Positions 6,744 to 14,000 of a stretch of DNA of 14,000 nucleotides are shown piece after piece; within the stretch, counting starts at the first letter, position 1; the number at the start of each line of letters is the position of its first letter. The position numbers were made by a program, and so were the translations under genes. The DNA is from Sporomusa sp. (GTDB lineage: Bacteria > Bacillota_C > Negativicutes > Sporomusales > Sporomusaceae). Below the pieces are notes generated by a model. The model was not told the origin of the DNA and did no database searches. It was given only the letters and a program-made list of their open reading frames with translations. Location of the stretch: NCBI GenBank assembly GCA_029256645.1, contig JAQSXM010000041.1, forward strand, positions 1-14,000, written 5' to 3'.

Positions 6744-7175
6744 TTGTCTAAAACCTATAGTTACAGAAGAGGAGACTTCATAATTACTACCGACAGAAAT
6801 AAGGTTGATTTAGAAAAGGTCACAGAATTTCTGGGCAAATCTTATTGGGCAAATACCCGAAAAAAGGATGTTATTGTTAAATCTATCGATAATTCATTAT
6901 GTTTTTCCTTATATCACGCGGCAGAGCAAATTGGGTTTGCCAGGGTTATCACAGATTATGCAACATTTGCTTATTTATGTGATGTATTTATCCACGAAGC
7001 GTATAGAGGGCAAGAACTTGGGAAATGGTTGGTCGAGTGTATTGTAACTAATCCGTCGTTGGCTGGGTTAAGAAGATGGTCTCTTGCCACAAATGATGCC
7101 CATGGGTTGTATAAAAAGTTTGGTTTTAAAGAATTGAGTACTCCTGAAAAGTTTATGGAAGTGTTTAACCCATAA
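6744..7175 (+). CDS. GNAT family N-acetyltransferase
   Basis: A 143-residue acetyl-CoA-dependent acyltransferase of a small, single-domain type. The acetyl-CoA pyrophosphate loop is VFIHEAYRGQELGKWL at 81-96 (the R-G-Q-x-L-G-K form of Q/RxxGxG/A), preceded by the strand AEQIGFARVITDYATFAYL. Motif B, NDAHGLYKKFGFKEL at 117-131, is also typical. The start is TTG 6744, ten bases after AAGGAG; no in-frame ATG exists before the conserved fold. A weak promoter (TTGAAA at 6689, 17 bases, TAGATA at 6712) may drive it. It stands alone between the divergent Mn2+ unit and the convergent antiporter gene, so its acceptor substrate cannot be deduced. Confidence 0.9.
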   Translation: MSKTYSYRRGDFIITTDRNKVDLEKVTEFLGKSYWANTRKKDVIVKSIDNSLCFSLYHAAEQIGFARVITDYATFAYLCDVFIHEAYRGQELGKWLVECIVTNPSLAGLRRWSLATNDAHGLYKKFGFKELSTPEKFMEVFNP

Positions 7176-7185
7176 GCGATACTGC

Positions 7186-7231
7186 AAAAGCGGCATGAAC
7201 CATTATGGAATATGGTTCATGCCGCTTTTTT
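7186..7231. terminator. Intrinsic terminator between the GNAT and nhaC-type genes
   Basis: An 18-bp perfect stem, 7186-7203 with 7212-7229, around an eight-base loop (7204-7211). The T-run on the plus strand (7225-7231) makes it a strong terminator for the acetyltransferase, whose stop is 10 bases before it. It also lies eight bases after the convergent antiporter stop and can form in that message too, with a shorter U-run (UUUUGC). Confidence 0.9.
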
Positions 7232-7238
7232 AGAATGG

Positions 7239-8573
7239 CTATGCTATGGTGATATCGTTATCAGGTGCTAGTGGCGTCTTTCGTATGAATAAATTAGTTA
7301 AGGGTACCAGGAAAAGATAAAATGCATAGATGATGAAGCCTGTATCGGCTGATAGTGCTGCCGCTGGAACGGCTCCGGCTATATTCCAGGGGATCATCGC
7401 AGAGATTAAGATGACTGTATTCTCCATATCAACCGCCAATCGGTAGTTGCTGAGACGATTTTTTTCATAGATCCTGGAGGCAAATTGGTGAGTCAGCATT
7501 ACTGCCAGGGTTTGATTGCAACTAAAAGCAGCTGTGGCGATGCTTGAGAGTATTAGTGCAGGATAAACACTGATTTTTTCACTAAGTTTTTCAAAAAAAT
7601 GCTCAATTTCACTCAATAAACCAGTGCCCTCAAAAATGCCGGAATAAGCAGAAGAAATTAGCACAATAAGCGAGACTGTCAGCATGGAATATAATCCGCC
7701 ACCTTGGATTATATCTGCAAAGAAGCTGTTTTTATCCATGCTATACCCTGTGGCTATATACTGGAGCAACTGAAGAAACGGTACATGTTGGATAAACAGT
7801 GCAATCAATATCCCAGATAAAATGCTGATGCTCATTGATAGCTTGACATCAATTCTGAAGGCGGCAAGAACAAGAATGATGACAGCAGGGAATAAGACAA
7901 TAATGCTTATATTAAAAGAATTAGATATCGCCTGTGTAATCTGATTATCATAAAACGCCAGCGGGTTCCCAAGGGATAAATAGATATAACCTATTAGCGA
8001 TAGGACAAAGGGCATGACCGAGGTTTTCGCCATGTTTTTTATGTTTATATACAGCTTGGTATTTGTCAAGACTGCTATCAGGTTGGCACTTGAAGACATG
8101 GGGGAGCACCTATCACCAAAATAAGCCCCGGCGATGATCGCACCTGCTGCCGTATTTATATCTACATTACCGCTTTTCGCCAGAACTATCAGCACTACTC
8201 CGATTGTTCCTACGGTACCGAAGGAGGTTCCAAGCAAAAATGATACCAGGCAGCATAGGAGAAAGGCCGATAATATAAAGTATTTTGCACTCATAAAGGC
8301 GATTCCATAGTACACAATAAAAGAAATCGTTCCGCAGGCCCTCCAGACGGCAGTTATTACACCAATTAACACAAAAATTTTAATAACAATAAGCGACTTC
8401 ATTGAGCCGTTAAGCATCATTTTGAGCAAAGTATTCAGCGTGTAACCACGCCGGAGCGATATCAGCATAAAGCAGATAAGCCCTAACAGCAGCGGGTAAA
8501 GTATAGATACCCCGTTATAAATGCTACAAAGCAGGCAAATGAAGAAAAGAATGAATACCAGTATGGTGTCCAA
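7239..8573 (-). CDS. NhaC family Na+/H+ antiporter-like membrane transporter
   Basis: A 444-residue integral membrane protein with about 11-12 hydrophobic spans, close to family size (about 450-480). The strongest signature is GAYFGDRCSPMSSSANLIA at 149-167, corresponding to the NhaC motif GAYFGDKxSPxSDTTNLA. SFGTVGTIGVVLIVLA (117-132) and SCNQTLAVMLTHQF late in the protein also fit. NhaC members exchange Na+ for H+, some with carboxylates (malate/lactate), so a metabolite role is possible. The only workable start is TTG 8573, eight bases after the AAAGAG-type site, because no in-frame ATG occurs nearby. It lies 37 bases after the AraC-type regulator gene on the same strand and is probably cotranscribed with it. 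Confidence 0.9.
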   Translation of the reverse strand: MDTILVFILFFICLLCSIYNGVSILYPLLLGLICFMLISLRRGYTLNTLLKMMLNGSMKSLIVIKIFVLIGVITAVWRACGTISFIVYYGIAFMSAKYFILSAFLLCCLVSFLLGTSFGTVGTIGVVLIVLAKSGNVDINTAAGAIIAGAYFGDRCSPMSSSANLIAVLTNTKLYINIKNMAKTSVMPFVLSLIGYIYLSLGNPLAFYDNQITQAISNSFNISIIVLFPAVIILVLAAFRIDVKLSMSISILSGILIALFIQHVPFLQLLQYIATGYSMDKNSFFADIIQGGGLYSMLTVSLIVLISSAYSGIFEGTGLLSEIEHFFEKLSEKISVYPALILSSIATAAFSCNQTLAVMLTHQFASRIYEKNRLSNYRLAVDMENTVILISAMIPWNIAGAVPAAALSADTGFIIYAFYLFLVPLTNLFIRKTPLAPDNDITIA

Positions 8574-8610
8574 GAAATCATCTCTTTCGTAGTTAGTAGG
8601 GATGTATGAA

Positions 8611-9471
8611 CTACTTCAGCAGTTTAGAAGGTGGGACTTGCTTGTATTTTTTAAACAGGCGGCTGAAGTAGTTGCTATCATTAAACCCGACTGCCATGGC
8701 AATCTCAGTGATGTTAAGATTACTTTCAAGTAACAGGGCTACGGCTTTGTTTAAGCGAAGATGATTAATATATTCGGTCGGCGATTTACCGGTAAGATGT
8801 TTAAATAGCCGGCAAAAATAATGGGGGCTCATATTGGCCATCGAGGAAAGTTGCTCGAGGCTGAGTTTCTCAGTGTAATAACAATCCATATATTCTAACA
8901 CTGGGCTAAGGCGACTTAAATTTGAGCGTTGACGGTCTTTTTCGCTCTCGCTGATCGTTTGCTCTCCATAAAAACGCAACAGCAATACCAGGATGCGGTA
9001 AATATACGCTTTAACAGCCAATTCATAGCCAAGCTCCTGACGATAGTATTCATTGATGAGATGGCGTACCTCTTCCAGCAGCTCGTTATTCTGGTCAATC
9101 TGATTGCGGAAGAGAATTCTGTTTTGCACCAGCGGCGTCATGTATTTAGTCTGGCATAGATCGATCTTATTGCTATGAATGAAGGAAAGATCAAATTCTA
9201 CTACATAATACACAAGTTGAGGGGAGACATTTTCGCCATAATGCAAATCATTACTATTGATGATGATTAACTCCCCCGGCCCAACCCGAATAGGGCGGGA
9301 ATTGCAATAAATTATGGCTTCGCCTTTTTCAAAATATAATAGCTCAAAATTCTCATGCCAGTGGCACTCAATAACAGTGCCTAACCGCTGATGTTCGCTG
9401 CGGTGGATGTCTACAGGGAAATCGCGATTTATACTATGCTCACACCACCAGCTATTTTTGGTGACATTCAT
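8611..9471 (-). CDS. AraC family transcriptional regulator with cupin sensor
   Basis: A 286-residue DNA-binding regulator. The N-terminal cupin-type arm is marked by ECHWHENFELLYFEKGE (35-51) and RVGPGELIIINSNDLHYGE (62-80). The C-terminal AraC/XylS domain has two helix-turn-helix units: LSLEQLSSMANMSPHYFCRLFK (203-224) and the signature NITEIAMAVGFNDSNYFSRLFKKY (252-275). The frame opens upstream at TTG 9489, but ATG 9471 with GAGGTG (9478-9483) six bases before it is clearly the better start. It is the first gene of an operon with the NhaC-type antiporter and is divergent from the enolase-like gene, so it may control either. The cupin histidines suggest a sugar or small-acid ligand; none can be named. 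Confidence 0.94.
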   Translation of the reverse strand: MNVTKNSWWCEHSINRDFPVDIHRSEHQRLGTVIECHWHENFELLYFEKGEAIIYCNSRPIRVGPGELIIINSNDLHYGENVSPQLVYYVVEFDLSFIHSNKIDLCQTKYMTPLVQNRILFRNQIDQNNELLEEVRHLINEYYRQELGYELAVKAYIYRILVLLLRFYGEQTISESEKDRQRSNLSRLSPVLEYMDCYYTEKLSLEQLSSMANMSPHYFCRLFKHLTGKSPTEYINHLRLNKAVALLLESNLNITEIAMAVGFNDSNYFSRLFKKYKQVPPSKLLK

Positions 9472-9500
9472 CAAGATCACCTCTGTCAATTTTGTGCTAT

Positions 9501-9509
9501 ATTATAACA
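9501..9509 (-). promoter_or_regulatory. Extended -10 promoter for the AraC-nhaC-type operon
   Basis: The minus strand reads TGTTATAAT: a consensus TATAAT (9506-9501) preceded by TG and one base, an extended -10 element. A poor -35 (TTATGT, 17 bases upstream) fits an extended -10 promoter. The start point near 9494 leaves about 23 bases before ATG 9471. Confidence 0.7.
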
Positions 9510-9515
9510 ACATTG

Positions 9516-9550
9516 TTCATGAAACATAAGGCAACTATTAGTACAATAGT
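9516..9550. promoter_or_regulatory. Two dyads in the AraC/enolase-like divergent region
   Basis: A perfect palindrome TTCATGAA lies at 9516-9523, inside the spacer of the regulator's own promoter. A second dyad, ACTATT-AGTAC-AATAGT, lies at 9534-9550 and covers TACAAT (9542-9547), the best plus-strand -10 candidate for the enolase-like gene. The placement suits operators shared by divergent promoters. That the AraC-type protein binds them is inference; family members often bind direct repeats rather than palindromes. Confidence 0.4.
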
Positions 9551-9675
9551 ATCACACCCAATATTTTTATAGCAACTTCATGCTAAATCTTTTCACTACT
9601 TTGATGCGAGACTGCAGATTTTGGGTAGGCTGGATTGCACCTTTGGCTGTGACGGAAGCTCATAGGGGGAGAAGG

Positions 9676-10887
9676 ATGGCTAAAATTGCTGAGATTATTG
9701 TTCGCTATATTATGAATTCCCGGGGTAATCCTATCATTGAGATAGACGTGGTTTTAGCAGATGGAACACTTGGTCGTGCCGCCGTACCCGATTATCCTTT
9801 TTGCAGCTTGTATGAAACGATAGAAATCGCTGGTGGTAATAAAAAAAGGTACCTTAGTGAAACGTTAAAGGCAAGGTTAGAATGTATAAGTAGCGTAATT
9901 GCTACCAGGATTGTGGGTATGGATGCCCTGGAGCAGGCCGCAATTGACTCTATTCTGATGGAGTTAGCTGGTGTGTACCACAAAGATATTATGGGGGCTA
10001 CTACCAGTCTTGGGGTCTCTTTGGCTGTGGCTAAGGCGGCTGCTGCATCGCTCAATAGGCCGCTCTACCGGTATCTTGGCGGCTTGAATACCATGCAAAT
10101 GCCTGCACCGATGATGACTATGTTAAATGGGGGCAACCATAATTTCAACAATCTTGATTTCCGGGAGTTTATGCTTGTACCAGTGGGAGCAGTCTCTTTT
10201 GCCGATGCCCTTTTAATGTGTAACGATGTGTATGATATCCTAAAAAGCATCCTTGAGAGTTGTGGCCGGAGTATCTGCCTTGGCGAAACGGGAGGAATTG
10301 CGCCTAACTTAGTGTCCAACGAAGAAGGGGTGGCAGTGCTTCTCCAGGCTATTAAGCAGGCGGGATATAAGCCGGGGAGGCAAATTGCATTTGCTCTTGA
10401 TGTAGCAGCTACAGGTTTTTTTGCAGACGGGGTATATAATTTACCCGGAGAAGGATTTATTAAAACACCGGCAGAAATGGTGGAATATTATACTAGGCTG
10501 GTAGAAGAATATCCGATAGTCTCCATCAAAGATGGACTGGCGAGGGAGGATCGTGAGGGCTGGGAACTGTTTAACCGGTGTTTGAGGGAAAAAATTCAAT
10601 TGCTGGGGGATGACCTCAACAAAACCGGTGATGCCATCCTGATCAAATTCAACGAAATGACGACATTAACTGAAATCCTTGATAAAGCCAGAATTGCAAA
10701 GAATGCGGGGTATACCTGCATTTTTTCCCAAAATGCAAATACGGCCAATGATCCTGCAATTGCGGATATCGCTGTAAGTATCAATGCTGATCAAATAAAA
10801 GGAGGAGCACCGGTTGGTACCGGGCAGGTTGGTGTATATAATCAGCTTCTCCGTATAGAAGAAGAATTGGAGAAGGTTGGGAGTTAG
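9676..10887 (+). CDS. Enolase-like protein with degenerate active site
   Basis: A 403-residue enolase homologue (true enolases are about 420-435). ATG 9676 follows GGGGGAG by four bases and gives the canonical opening AKIAEIIVRYIMNSRGNP; the frame extends to 9580 without a ribosome-binding site. Retained relative to E. coli enolase: His155, Glu164, Asp242, the Asp pair 312-313, catalytic-base Lys324 (IKFN) and Lys375 (QIK). Lost: the mobile loop SGASTG (now DYPFCS, 39-44), the acid Glu of GDEGG (now GETGG, Thr205), the Mg2+ ligand Glu of IEDGL (now Lys285) and the HRS triad (now Gln352-Asn353-Ala354). About a dozen residues are missing between DDL and IKFN, and the C-terminus is short. It probably cannot interconvert 2-phosphoglycerate and phosphoenolpyruvate. 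The frame is intact, so it is not an obvious pseudogene; it may act on another substrate or be a pseudoenzyme. Confidence 0.9.
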   Translation: MAKIAEIIVRYIMNSRGNPIIEIDVVLADGTLGRAAVPDYPFCSLYETIEIAGGNKKRYLSETLKARLECISSVIATRIVGMDALEQAAIDSILMELAGVYHKDIMGATTSLGVSLAVAKAAAASLNRPLYRYLGGLNTMQMPAPMMTMLNGGNHNFNNLDFREFMLVPVGAVSFADALLMCNDVYDILKSILESCGRSICLGETGGIAPNLVSNEEGVAVLLQAIKQAGYKPGRQIAFALDVAATGFFADGVYNLPGEGFIKTPAEMVEYYTRLVEEYPIVSIKDGLAREDREGWELFNRCLREKIQLLGDDLNKTGDAILIKFNEMTTLTEILDKARIAKNAGYTCIFSQNANTANDPAIADIAVSINADQIKGGAPVGTGQVGVYNQLLRIEEELEKVGS

Positions 10888-10977
10888 CTGGGTGGCAATG
10901 GCGATATTGTTTAACCACGGCTCCAACAACATAAACTATGATTTGATTACTTTACTGTAGGAAACTTCATAGGGGGA

Positions 10978-11700
10978 ATGACCTTGAATAATGAAAAGCC
11001 AATTTCTTTTGATTCGTATGAAAAAATGGCGGAATATTATTTTGAATTTGTAGATACTAAGCCGTTCAATGCGTATTATGAAAGGCCGGCAACTATATCG
11101 TTACTGCCGTGCGTTAAAGGGAAAAGAGTTTTAGATGCCGGCTGTGCTGCCGGGTGGTATAGTAAGTGGCTGCTTGAACAGGGGGCAGATGTTACCTCAT
11201 TGGATGTTAGTCCTAACATGATCGAAATGACTATGAAGCGAGTTGCAAATAAGGCAGAAGTTATAAGAGCTGATTTAAATGAGCCCCTAAATTTCATTAC
11301 CGATAGGTCATTCGATATTGTACTATCATCGTTAACACTCCATTATTTAAAGGACTGGAATCTTGTAATGGCGGAGTTTGCCAGAATACTTAAGTATTCT
11401 GGTTACTTAGTTTTTTCTGTTCATCACCCATTTATGGATTTTACATATTTTAATAGAGAAAATTACTTTTTAACAGAACTTTTAGAGGACGAGTGGGAAA
11501 CTAATAAAGAAAAAGTGAAAGTCCAATTTTACAGAAGGCCTTTGTGTAAAATAATTTCATCTGTTATTGATGCCGGGTTCACTATTGAGAAACTGCTGGA
11601 ACCTATGCCGACCAATAAATTTAAAGAGTTACAACCTAAGACCTATGAAGAATTAACCCAAAAGCCGCATTTCCTGTTTCTGAGAGCAAGAAGAAGCTAG
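10978..11700 (+). CDS. SAM-dependent class I methyltransferase
   Basis: A 240-residue soluble methyltransferase. The Rossmann-fold motif I is VLDAGCAAGWYSKWLLEQGA at 51-70, followed by the acidic residue of strand 2 in TSLDVSPNMI (Asp76), RADLNEPL (98-104) and FDIVLSSLTLHYL (112-124), the usual motif IV region. The C-terminal part (HHPFMDF...YYRRPL-like segment, then GFTIEKLLEP) resembles Methyltransf_11/25 proteins that act on small molecules. ATG 10978 is only one base after GGGGG; TTG 10984, seven bases after it, may be the real start, changing the protein by two residues. It follows the enolase-like gene by 90 bases without an obvious terminator, so cotranscription is possible. Acceptor substrate unknown. 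Confidence 0.88.
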   Translation: MTLNNEKPISFDSYEKMAEYYFEFVDTKPFNAYYERPATISLLPCVKGKRVLDAGCAAGWYSKWLLEQGADVTSLDVSPNMIEMTMKRVANKAEVIRADLNEPLNFITDRSFDIVLSSLTLHYLKDWNLVMAEFARILKYSGYLVFSVHHPFMDFTYFNRENYFLTELLEDEWETNKEKVKVQFYRRPLCKIISSVIDAGFTIEKLLEPMPTNKFKELQPKTYEELTQKPHFLFLRARRS

Positions 11701-11716
11701 CGACTGCAAATAAGAC

Positions 11717-11754
11717 AAGCAGGCACCTTTTCGCAAGGTGCCTGCTTTGTTTTG
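11717..11754 (+). terminator. Intrinsic terminator after the methyltransferase gene
   Basis: A perfect 13-bp stem, AAGCAGGCACCTT (11717-11729) with AAGGTGCCTGCTT (11735-11747), loop TTCGC, followed by the T-rich tail TGTTTTGT. The stop codon lies 17 bases upstream. Confidence 0.93.
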
Positions 11755-11760
11755 TCGAAA
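11750..11760 (+). promoter_or_regulatory. Spo0A-box-like sequence
   Basis: TTTTGTCGAAA matches the published 0A-box consensus (core TGTCGAA) at every position. It overlaps the tail of the preceding terminator and lies about 50 bases before the -35 region of the next gene. Two weaker relatives follow: TATCGAA at 11814 and AGTCGAA at 11855, on either side of the putative -10 box. One exact heptamer alone can occur by chance. Confidence 0.45.
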
Positions 11761-11807
11761 CAACCCTTGGCTGAAAAAAATCCTGTCGCGCAACAAGGTG
11801 TTTGGCA

Positions 11808-11834
11808 TTGAAATATCGAAAAAAAAGATATAAT
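11808..11834 (+). promoter_or_regulatory. Candidate promoter of the GGDEF-EAL gene
   Basis: A perfect -10 box TATAAT (11829-11834) is preceded by TTGAAA (11808-11813) with a 15-base spacer, two shorter than ideal. Such spacing usually makes a weak or activator-dependent promoter. The leader before TTG 11886 would be about 45 bases. Confidence 0.55.
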
Positions 11835-11885
11835 CACCAAAATAGATCATATAAAGTCGAAATAGTTAAGAGATGAGGTATTTGG

Positions 11886-14000
11886 TTGCAGGCTTTGGCA
11901 TTATGGCTAGACAAAACCTTGAGCAGAATTTTTCTTGCTTTGCTGATATTTATATCAGGTTTATTAATTGCTGTCGGATTTATTACAAATAAATTTGAAG
12001 CAAATATCTATGATTACCGGCGGCAGGAACTCAAGCGCATTACTGAGATTGCCCGGCATTCGATTGAGCCTGTTATTATACAGTACCGCACCGGGGAATT
12101 ATCCCGGCAGGCAGCGTTACACAAAGTCCGGGATAGTGTCCGGACGATGACCTATAGTGATATATTTGGCGCAAACTATGTATTTATGAGCTCTTATCAA
12201 GGGATTATGCTTGTGCAGCCGTTTGAACCAAGCCTGGAAGGCAGTGATCAAAGCCAGCTTAAAGATGCACACGGCTTGCCGATTATTAGCTTGCTTATTG
12301 ATAAAGCACGTCAGGGTGAGGGCTATGTTAGCTATGATTATCATCCACCTGGGCGCGTCCAGCCGCAGCAGAAGGTGTCTTATGTAATCGGTATTCCTGA
12401 ACTTGAGGCCTATGTCGGGACTGGTATGTATGTTGAGGATATTCAAACAAGCTACCAAGAATTCCAGTTACAACTTCAGGGAGTATTCCTACTGTTCTTT
12501 TTACTGGTAATGGCGGCCCAGTATATGTTGCTGCAGCCGATGTTTAGCAGCTATCAACTGTTAATACAGGCTTTCGATCGATTAAAGAATTATTCGGAGG
12601 AAGCCTTAATGCTTTCTCCCTTAACCTATCGTAAAGGCTCGGAGGCCGAAAGGCTGGTCACCGGGTTTAATACCATGTTGGCCGACATGTGGGCAAAAAA
12701 TGCAGCCATGCTGCAGGCACACGAGGAATTAACCCAAAGTCATGAAGAATTAACAGCCGGTAATGAGGAACTTATCGCTTTATACACCGAGTTAACAGCC
12801 GCTAATGAGTTGCTGCAAAAAAGCGAAGACCGGTACCGTTTGGCTATGGAAGGTGTTAATGATGTTATTTATGATTGGGATCTAAGTACAAATAAAATAA
12901 CGTTATCAGGGCGCTGGAACGATGTCCTGGGGCTCAATGCCACCGAGGGTGTTGATATCCAAATCTTCTGGGAAGCAAGGATCCACCCGGAGGATATAAC
13001 AGTTCGGACACAGGCGATGGCTGAGCATTTTGCAGGAAAAACACCGTTTTATGCTGCTGAATACCGTGTTATGAACCAAGCCGGGGAATATTTTTGGGTA
13101 TTATCACGGGGGAAAGCCCTGTTTAATCTAGCAGGCGGCGTAATCCGCATGGCAGGATCTTTTACTGATATTAGTGAGCATAAACGACGGGAGGCAGAAA
13201 TCTGGAGATTGGCTTACCGGGATTCCCTAACCGGACTTGCTAACAGGCGGCTCTTAACTGAACGACTGCGTAGTGAACTGGTACTGGCTCAAACCGGTCA
13301 GGGCTGCGGCGCCATGCTTTATCTTGACCTGGACAATTGTAAGCTTGTTAATGACTCCTGCGGTCATATTCAAGGTGACCAGCTTCTTATTGAAGTTGCC
13401 GGCACGCTTGTCAAAATAGTTGATGAACATCATTTAGTGGCCCGTTTGGGTGGTGATGAGTTTGTGGTATTACTGACAAATGTTTGCCAGATCACAGAGG
13501 TCTCTCAGTATGCGGCAAAGCTCCTTAAAGCATTAGCACAAGAAGTTAATCTAGGTGCCCATCCTTTTTTTCTATCTGTTAGCATCGGGATAGCATGTTA
13601 TCCTCTTAATGGCACTGAAGTTGATGAGATACTAAAGAATGCCGATACGGCGCTTTATGCCGCTAAAAGCGCCGGCAAGAACAGCTATCGTTTCTTCGCG
13701 GCTTCGATGCAGGAAACCCTGATTCAAAAACTCAAAATGGAGCGCAGTTTGCGGATCGCAGTGAGCAAGGAAGAGTTTTTGCTGTATTTTCAACCGATAG
13801 TGCACTTAGCTACAGGACGGGTTTCCGGATTCGAGGCTTTATTACGCTGGAATAATCCCCAAAGAGGCCTGATATCTCCGGGAGAGTTTATTCCGTTAGT
13901 GGAAGAGTCTGGGCTAATTGTCCCTATTGGCAATTGGGTTATGCAGACTGCCTGTACATTTGCCCGCAAACTAAGTGATATGGCGTATGCTCATATTTAT
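11886..14000 (+). CDS. Membrane c-di-GMP signalling protein, Cache-PAS-GGDEF-EAL, partial
   Basis: The frame runs 705 codons and is cut by the right edge in the EAL domain. TTG 11886 is the start: GAGGT lies six bases before it and an in-frame TGA is just upstream. A membrane span (about 12-33) and another (about 199-216) enclose a Cache-type sensor (sCache_2-like; YVFMSSYQGIMLVQPFEPSL, later YVGTGMYVEDI). Next come a linker (220-270) and a coiled coil of repeated EELT/NEEL units (278-311). A PAS domain (313-440) is followed by GGDEF (about 441-605, intact GGDEF at 522-526, SLTGLANRRL at 447-456) and EAL (from about 620; FEALLRW at 649-655). The RxxD inhibitory site is absent: the equivalent four residues are DEHH. 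Both cyclase and phosphodiesterase motifs look intact as far as visible, so net activity cannot be told. Confidence 0.95.
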   Translation, partial: MQALALWLDKTLSRIFLALLIFISGLLIAVGFITNKFEANIYDYRRQELKRITEIARHSIEPVIIQYRTGELSRQAALHKVRDSVRTMTYSDIFGANYVFMSSYQGIMLVQPFEPSLEGSDQSQLKDAHGLPIISLLIDKARQGEGYVSYDYHPPGRVQPQQKVSYVIGIPELEAYVGTGMYVEDIQTSYQEFQLQLQGVFLLFFLLVMAAQYMLLQPMFSSYQLLIQAFDRLKNYSEEALMLSPLTYRKGSEAERLVTGFNTMLADMWAKNAAMLQAHEELTQSHEELTAGNEELIALYTELTAANELLQKSEDRYRLAMEGVNDVIYDWDLSTNKITLSGRWNDVLGLNATEGVDIQIFWEARIHPEDITVRTQAMAEHFAGKTPFYAAEYRVMNQAGEYFWVLSRGKALFNLAGGVIRMAGSFTDISEHKRREAEIWRLAYRDSLTGLANRRLLTERLRSELVLAQTGQGCGAMLYLDLDNCKLVNDSCGHIQGDQLLIEVAGTLVKIVDEHHLVARLGGDEFVVLLTNVCQITEVSQYAAKLLKALAQEVNLGAHPFFLSVSIGIACYPLNGTEVDEILKNADTALYAAKSAGKNSYRFFAASMQETLIQKLKMERSLRIAVSKEEFLLYFQPIVHLATGRVSGFEALLRWNNPQRGLISPGEFIPLVEESGLIVPIGNWVMQTACTFARKLSDMAYAHIY

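Noticed and set aside
9580..9675. 32-codon upstream extension of the enolase-like gene
   Set aside because: The ATG at 9580 has no ribosome-binding site, the segment does not match the enolase N-terminus, and the canonical start with GGGGGAG is at 9676.
10888..10977. Possible separate promoter for the methyltransferase gene
   Set aside because: The best pair (TTGTTT, 17 bases, CATAAA) is weak, and no terminator separates it from the enolase-like gene, so I do not annotate it.
12117..12458. Minus-strand open frame of 113 codons
   Set aside because: It is antisense to the Cache domain of the GGDEF-EAL protein and has no independent support.
12708..12817. Possible DNA tandem repeat in the GGDEF-EAL gene
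   Set aside because: The repetition is at protein level (EELT/NEEL heptads of a coiled coil); the DNA copies are diverged, so it is not a separate repeat element.

Overview
The window looks like chromosomal DNA of a low- to mid-GC Firmicute. Shine-Dalgarno sequences are strong (GGAGG/GAGGTG type), GTG and TTG starts are frequent, intrinsic hairpin-plus-U-tract terminators are common, and a Spo0A-box-like motif and a sporulation-type histidine kinase are present. My best guess is a spore-forming Negativicute (Sporomusa/Pelosinus-like). That placement is an inference from protein style and regulation, not a database result. No rRNA, tRNA, CRISPR array, transposase or phage gene was seen.

Layout. 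(1) Positions 1-3986, minus strand: a probable operon of a membrane sensor histidine kinase followed by a tripartite tricarboxylate transporter, in the order tctB, tctA, tctC. tctC, the substrate-binding lipoprotein, runs off the left edge. (2) Positions 3987-5626: a 345-bp divergent control region with a near-consensus promoter, then a plus-strand pair encoding a DUF1638 protein and a UPF0305/DUF2115-like protein. Both families are ones I associate mainly with methanogens and corrinoid methyl-transfer systems. A possible 45-codon ORF follows, with an intrinsic terminator inside it. (3) Positions 5761-6650, minus strand: a UPF0016/TMEM165-type Mn2+ exporter controlled by a yybP-ykoY manganese riboswitch, with promoter, aptamer and overlapping terminator all visible. 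(4) Positions 6744-7230: a GNAT acetyltransferase with a strong, probably shared terminator. (5) Positions 7239-9471, minus strand: an AraC-family regulator followed by an NhaC-type antiporter. Divergent from them at 9676-10887 is an enolase paralogue that has lost several catalytic residues. (6) Positions 10978-11750: a SAM-dependent methyltransferase and its terminator. (7) Position 11886 to the right edge: a large membrane Cache-PAS-GGDEF-EAL protein, cut by the window end, with a Spo0A-box-like motif upstream.

How the genes may work together. The kinase and transporter probably couple sensing and uptake of an organic acid, or link nutrient status to a phosphorelay. The riboswitch and exporter form a self-contained manganese-homeostasis unit. 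The AraC regulator plausibly controls NhaC, the enolase-like gene, or both. The points most worth a second look are the degenerate enolase, the methanogen-type DUF1638/DUF2115 pair and the terminator-bearing small ORF.
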